Made by a program: the position numbers and the translations under genes
The notes under the pieces: generated by a model
The model's database searches: none
What the model saw: the letters and a program-made list of their open reading frames with translations, nothing else
What the model was told of the DNA's origin: nothing
Shown: positions 61,501-64,000 of the stretch, one piece after another
How positions within the stretch are numbered: the first letter of the stretch is position 1
How the letters are laid out: the number at the start of each line of letters is the position of its first letter
Origin: Fluviibacter phosphoraccumulans
Lineage (GTDB): Bacteria; Pseudomonadota; Gammaproteobacteria; Burkholderiales; Rhodocyclaceae
Assembly: GCF_016110345.1 (NCBI RefSeq)
Contig: NZ_AP019011.1
Coordinates: 930,001 to 994,000, forward strand
Length of the DNA stretch: 64,000 nt
Direction of reading: 5' to 3'

Positions 61501-64000
61501 GTTTATCGGCGGTACAGGTGGTGCTGCGGGTACTGGATCGATTGTTAACGTATGGAACATGGGTTCGATCAACATTCAGGGTGCGAACTCCGCGGGTATT
61601 CTGGCGCAGAGTATTGGCGGCGCTGGTGGGAACGGCGGTACGGCCATTACTGGCTCACTATCTGGTGGCGCAGGGTTTACGACTAGCATCGGCGGCGATG
61701 GCGGCCATGGCGCGTATTCAAATGCGGTAACCGTGACATCTAGTGGGCTGATTTCTACATGGGGTTCTTTGTCGCCGGGCATTGCGCTGCAATCCATCGC
61801 GGGATCAGGTGGCAACGGCGGGCTTGCCGTTGCAGGCGGCATTAGCCTAGACGGTAATTTGAATGGTGGCCTGGGTGGTGCAGGCGGCTGGGGTGGCTGG
61901 TCTGGTAATGTGACAGCAGATGTGAACTGGCAGATTACGACGACCGGCGACCAATCACCGGCTATTCTTGCTCAATCAATGGGTGGTGCAGGCGGCAATG
62001 GGGGTAATGCCATATCAGGGGGCATTTCAACGGCGTTGTCAGGAACTTTTACTGTTGGTGGTGATGGCGGCGGGGGTGGCGTCTCAGGCAATGTCGCTGT
62101 AAACCTCACTGAAGATAACCCTGCTGGGGCCACCTATCTGATTAGTACGAATGGCCTTTTGTCACCCGCAATTGTTGCGCAAAGCATTGCAGGTTCTGGT
62201 GGTAATGGGGGACTCTCCTTGGCCGTTTCAGGCTCTGACAGTACTTCGGGCAGTGTTTCGGTCGGCGGGAGCGGTGCATTGGGCGGTACATCTCAGGCCG
62301 TCGATGTGAACGTAGCGGCAGGAGCCTTCTTGCTAACCAGTCAGGCACAGTCACCGGGCATTCTGGCACAGAGTATTGGCGGTACTGGTGGAAACGGTGG
62401 GCTGGCTGGTGGTTCTAGTGCCTCTTCATGGGGCGCAGCATTAAATGTTGGGGGCACGGGTGGCGCTGCGGGTGATGCGGGTGACGTGGATGTTTCCAAT
62501 AATGGCACGATTATGTCCAAAAGTGTTTTATCACCGGGCATTTTGGCTCAATCGGTGGGTGGCACAGGTGGGAACGGTGGTTACAGTGTTGGGCAAGGCG
62601 TTTATACCTCTGCCGGCGTGACCGCTAATATTGGCGGGGGGGGTGGTGTCGGTGGTCAGGGCGGTACCGTTACTGCGATTAATACAGGGAGTATTACAAC
62701 GTCAGCCAGCCAATCATCGGGAATTATCGCGCAGTCGATTGGTGGCTCTGGTGGTAATGGTGGTTTGGCAGCGGGTGGTGGTTTGTCGCAAAGCGCAAGT
62801 CTTACACTCAATATGGGTGGCTCGGGAGGTTCTGGCGGTCAAGGGCTTGCTGTGCATGTCGATAACAGCGGTGTAATCAGTGCTTCAGGCAGTAATTCCT
62901 TGGGGGTTCTGGCGCAATCGATTGGCGGCTCGGGCGGCAACGGGGGCAATGCCATTGGCTGGTCTGTCGGTAGCGGTACTGCTTTCACTGCGAACGTTGG
63001 TGGTGCCGCTGGAAGTGGAAATCTGTCGTCTGAAGTCACTGTCAGTAACTCGAATGCTGTGTCAACACACGGCGATCAGGCTGCAGCAATAGTTGCGCAA
63101 TCCATTGGGGGTACAGGTGGTAACGGAGGCAATGCGGTTAGCGGGAGTTTTAGCGCGGATGCGTCCGGTAGCGTGAGTGTTGGAGGATTAGGTGGAAGCG
63201 GCGGCACTGCCGGAGATGTCCGCGCCGCTCTCAATTATGCGTCTTCTGGAAAAATTTACACGATATCAACGAATGGCCAACTGTCGCCGGGGGTGCTCCT
63301 CCAATCAATCGGTGGATCAGGGGGTAATGGTGGCTTCAGCTTGGCGGACAGCGAGTCGCTGGGGGTAAGTGCGTCGGTTGCTCTGGGGGGTACAGGTGGC
63401 ACCGGCGGCACGGCCAGTACAGTTGAGATAACGACATCGGGTGGCGCCAATATTGCGACCTCTGGTAATCAGTCTGCCGGCATTATTGCGCAGTCCATTG
63501 GCGGTAATGGGGGCAATGGCGGCGCAGCGCTTGCCGGGACTAACAGTGAAGAATTTACCGCATCAGCGAGTGTCGGTGGGTCCGGTGGTGCGAGTGGCAA
63601 GAGTGATGCCGTCACTATCAATCTTAATAATCCGAGCCAGGGTGGTTACAGTATTTCGACGAAGGGTTTGATGTCATCGGGCATCATTGCCCAATCAATC
63701 AGCGGGCAAGGCGGTAATGGCGGTACGACCATTAGCGGTTCGTTGAGCAATAGTGACAATTTGACGGTTACGGTTTCAGGCTCGGGCGGGGATGCAGCAC
63801 ATACGACGGGTACGGTATTCGTTCAAACCGGTTCGAATGTGTCGATCAGCACACTCCAAGATCAATCTATAGGGATTTTGGCGCAGTCCATAGGTGGTAG
63901 TGGTGGTAATGCAGGCTTTGCCATTAACGGTACAGCATCACTTGCAGGTTCAAGCGCTTCGGTAAGTGTGGGTGGCAGTGGTGGATCAGGGGGAAAGGGC
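58541..64000 (+). CDS. Giant glycine-rich repeat surface protein, autotransporter-like passenger; 3' end missing
   Basis: From this ATG the frame is open for exactly 1820 codons to the window edge. The first 51 residues form a long signal peptide (hydrophobic VVAVFVFLSVLSS, cleavage likely after APAMA), a type often found in large autotransporters. Residues 55-250 are Gly-, Ser- and Asn-rich. From about residue 250 a unit with the core GI(L/F/I)AQSIGGxGGNGG recurs 25 times, each followed by small-residue strands and a VxVxNxGxI-like segment, which suggests a beta-helix. A C-terminal beta-barrel would be expected beyond the window. The ribosome-binding site is poor. The likely role is adhesion or surface layer formation; this is inferred. 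Confidence 0.85.
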   Translation, partial: MRLTAASLFKSKAIAFLQAIRAYACSDLLAKANVVAVFVFLSVLSSAPAMADNPTYYAQWGGGGATNVCIHYTTPAGIDPWYNGSIQYPTRVDGAIGTPNYSLPIVCGGDGAAGKNADSGGGSTGGYAGYVPLSISATLYNNKASTEDAIVYMSMGGWGGSGGDSDGWGQSASTGGTGAKGGDINLNFLPGSYASFNTNTATGGSSAVFIQSTGGSGGDGGSGGGNGGIAGVGGSVTINNQVNLSTNSYGIFAQSLGGWGGNGTNGNNSWWDGGNGGSGSAGGSGGSVSVTNSASITSYWGIPIFAQSVGGNGGNGGNGSGGWFGAGGAGGAGGYGGPGGAIAVTNSGMLYAPNMTGSYGIFAQSVGGGGGNAGATAGLNAIGASGGYAASASWVGVSNSAPIYLGGMSSVGIFAQSIGGGGGAGGMSIGMNAIGGSGGEGGSGNYVAVGNTGSIYTGGACYQIGTNGQCAGSVWYAASNAPITSGTNGGAFGILAQSIGGGGGSGGTGVAVGLGSTAGSSLGGSGGGGGNGGSVYVGNRGTIQTREINSAGILAQSIGGGGGSGGGALSVSVGLKTAFGASDGGDGGPGGNGGVVGVNCPNNSGIACAGINSWTTASVPNSGAFINTNAVGSPGILAQSIGGGGGNGGYAATFAASGDASVALAFGGSGGAGGYGSAVYASPAGVTLITTGSDSSGVQASSIGGGGGNGGQSIAGSVSGIFSLSSSMGGTGGSGGKGGTVNLVNASWINGQGYLVSPSSITTYGDRSYGLIAQSIGGGGGSGGASINAALAGGASISQSVGGEGGAGQQADTVYLWNDGTINTSGSAASALVAQSIGGGGGNGGYSLGASASMWTFGMSVGGSGGSGGTGSTVNVTNNGALTTTGGGAPVILAQSIGGGGGNGGATSSGGFYLYGNNTSIGGTGESGAAAGQVNVTNYGSITANNSTATTNPGGNNTGILAQSIGGGGGNGGYSYGYVEAMANTSMFIGGTGGAAGTGSIVNVWNMGSINIQGANSAGILAQSIGGAGGNGGTAITGSLSGGAGFTTSIGGDGGHGAYSNAVTVTSSGLISTWGSLSPGIALQSIAGSGGNGGLAVAGGISLDGNLNGGLGGAGGWGGWSGNVTADVNWQITTTGDQSPAILAQSMGGAGGNGGNAISGGISTALSGTFTVGGDGGGGGVSGNVAVNLTEDNPAGATYLISTNGLLSPAIVAQSIAGSGGNGGLSLAVSGSDSTSGSVSVGGSGALGGTSQAVDVNVAAGAFLLTSQAQSPGILAQSIGGTGGNGGLAGGSSASSWGAALNVGGTGGAAGDAGDVDVSNNGTIMSKSVLSPGILAQSVGGTGGNGGYSVGQGVYTSAGVTANIGGGGGVGGQGGTVTAINTGSITTSASQSSGIIAQSIGGSGGNGGLAAGGGLSQSASLTLNMGGSGGSGGQGLAVHVDNSGVISASGSNSLGVLAQSIGGSGGNGGNAIGWSVGSGTAFTANVGGAAGSGNLSSEVTVSNSNAVSTHGDQAAAIVAQSIGGTGGNGGNAVSGSFSADASGSVSVGGLGGSGGTAGDVRAALNYASSGKIYTISTNGQLSPGVLLQSIGGSGGNGGFSLADSESLGVSASVALGGTGGTGGTASTVEITTSGGANIATSGNQSAGIIAQSIGGNGGNGGAALAGTNSEEFTASASVGGSGGASGKSDAVTINLNNPSQGGYSISTKGLMSSGIIAQSISGQGGNGGTTISGSLSNSDNLTVTVSGSGGDAAHTTGTVFVQTGSNVSISTLQDQSIGILAQSIGGSGGNAGFAINGTASLAGSSASVSVGGSGGSGGKG
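59288..63930 (+). repeat. Tandem protein-coding repeat, about 180-190 bases per unit, 25 cores
   Basis: The core encoding AQSIGG recurs at about 59294, 59454, 59625, 59782, 60025 and so on to about 63880. In the second half spacing is regular: GCG/GCA codons of successive AQS cores at 62177, 62366, 62546, 62729, 62912 and 63095 give 63, 60, 61, 61 and 61 codons. In the first half the spacing varies (about 52 to 83 codons) because of inserted loops. All cores are in the same frame. Confidence 0.9.

Noticed and set aside
58541..64000. Many open frames of 60-140 codons on both strands within the giant repeat gene
   Set aside because: They are frame shadows of the Gly-rich repeat; reverse-strand ones are Pro/Ala-rich and have no own signals.

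Overview
The window is a stretch of proteobacterial chromosome, most likely from a gammaproteobacterium, although a betaproteobacterium cannot be excluded. The evidence is conserved gene order and protein families: rne/rluC, maf-yceD-rpmF-plsX-fabHDG-acpP-fabF, nadB divergent from rpoE-rseA-rseC-degP-lepA-lepB-rnc-era-recO-pdxJ-acpS-nagZ, uvrC-pgsA next to tRNA-Gly/Cys/Gly, mltG-tmk-holB-tatD, and tRNA-Ala/Glu/Asp beside gltX. Genus and species cannot be told from the sequence.

Layout. 1-5742: a four-gene peptide-type ABC transporter (substrate-binding protein cut by the window edge, two permeases, fused double ATPase). 5753-9206: a MltD-like lytic transglycosylase, a three-tRNA operon (Ala, Glu, Asp) and gltX, all on the minus strand. 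9314-13297: tRNA-Val followed by an accessory block with a HigB/HigA-type toxin-antitoxin pair and a one-chain restriction-methylation enzyme. 13355-16481: a potassium channel with RCK/TrkA domains, a decayed copy of its 3' end, a small membrane protein and a TauE-type transporter. 16549-23659: tadA, an L,D-transpeptidase, ygfZ, then mltG-tmk-holB-tatD, an ankyrin protein and a PLD nuclease. 23717-31378: aromatic/aspartate aminotransferase, uvrB, a lipoprotein, a low-molecular-weight phosphatase and RNase E. 31786-41855: rluC, a gph-like phosphatase, a methyltransferase, maf, and the fatty-acid cluster. 41862-56224: nadB, the sigma-E operon and a long core run from lepA to pgsA.

56225-64000 is again accessory: a Fic protein with an altered active-site motif and repeated operator-like boxes, a tRNA-Gly/Cys/Gly cluster, a TetR-family regulator, and, divergent from it, a very large glycine-rich repeat protein with a signal peptide that stays open for 1820 codons up to the window edge. 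This last gene is the most striking object in the window and looks like the passenger of a giant autotransporter-like surface protein.

How the parts connect. The fatty-acid cluster supplies acyl-ACP to phospholipid synthesis (plsX, pgsA), and acpS activates the carrier protein made by acpP. Peptidoglycan remodelling is represented by mltD, mltG, nagZ and the L,D-transpeptidase. The sigma-E operon ends in the periplasmic protease DegP, but its anti-sigma gene is unusually short. DNA repair (uvrB, uvrC, recO) and RNA metabolism (rne, rnc, era, rluC, tadA) are core functions. Points worth checking are the giant repeat protein, the Fic locus, the truncated anti-sigma factor, the toxin-antitoxin/restriction block with the channel remnant beside it, and a small element with inverted ends between fabH and fabD.
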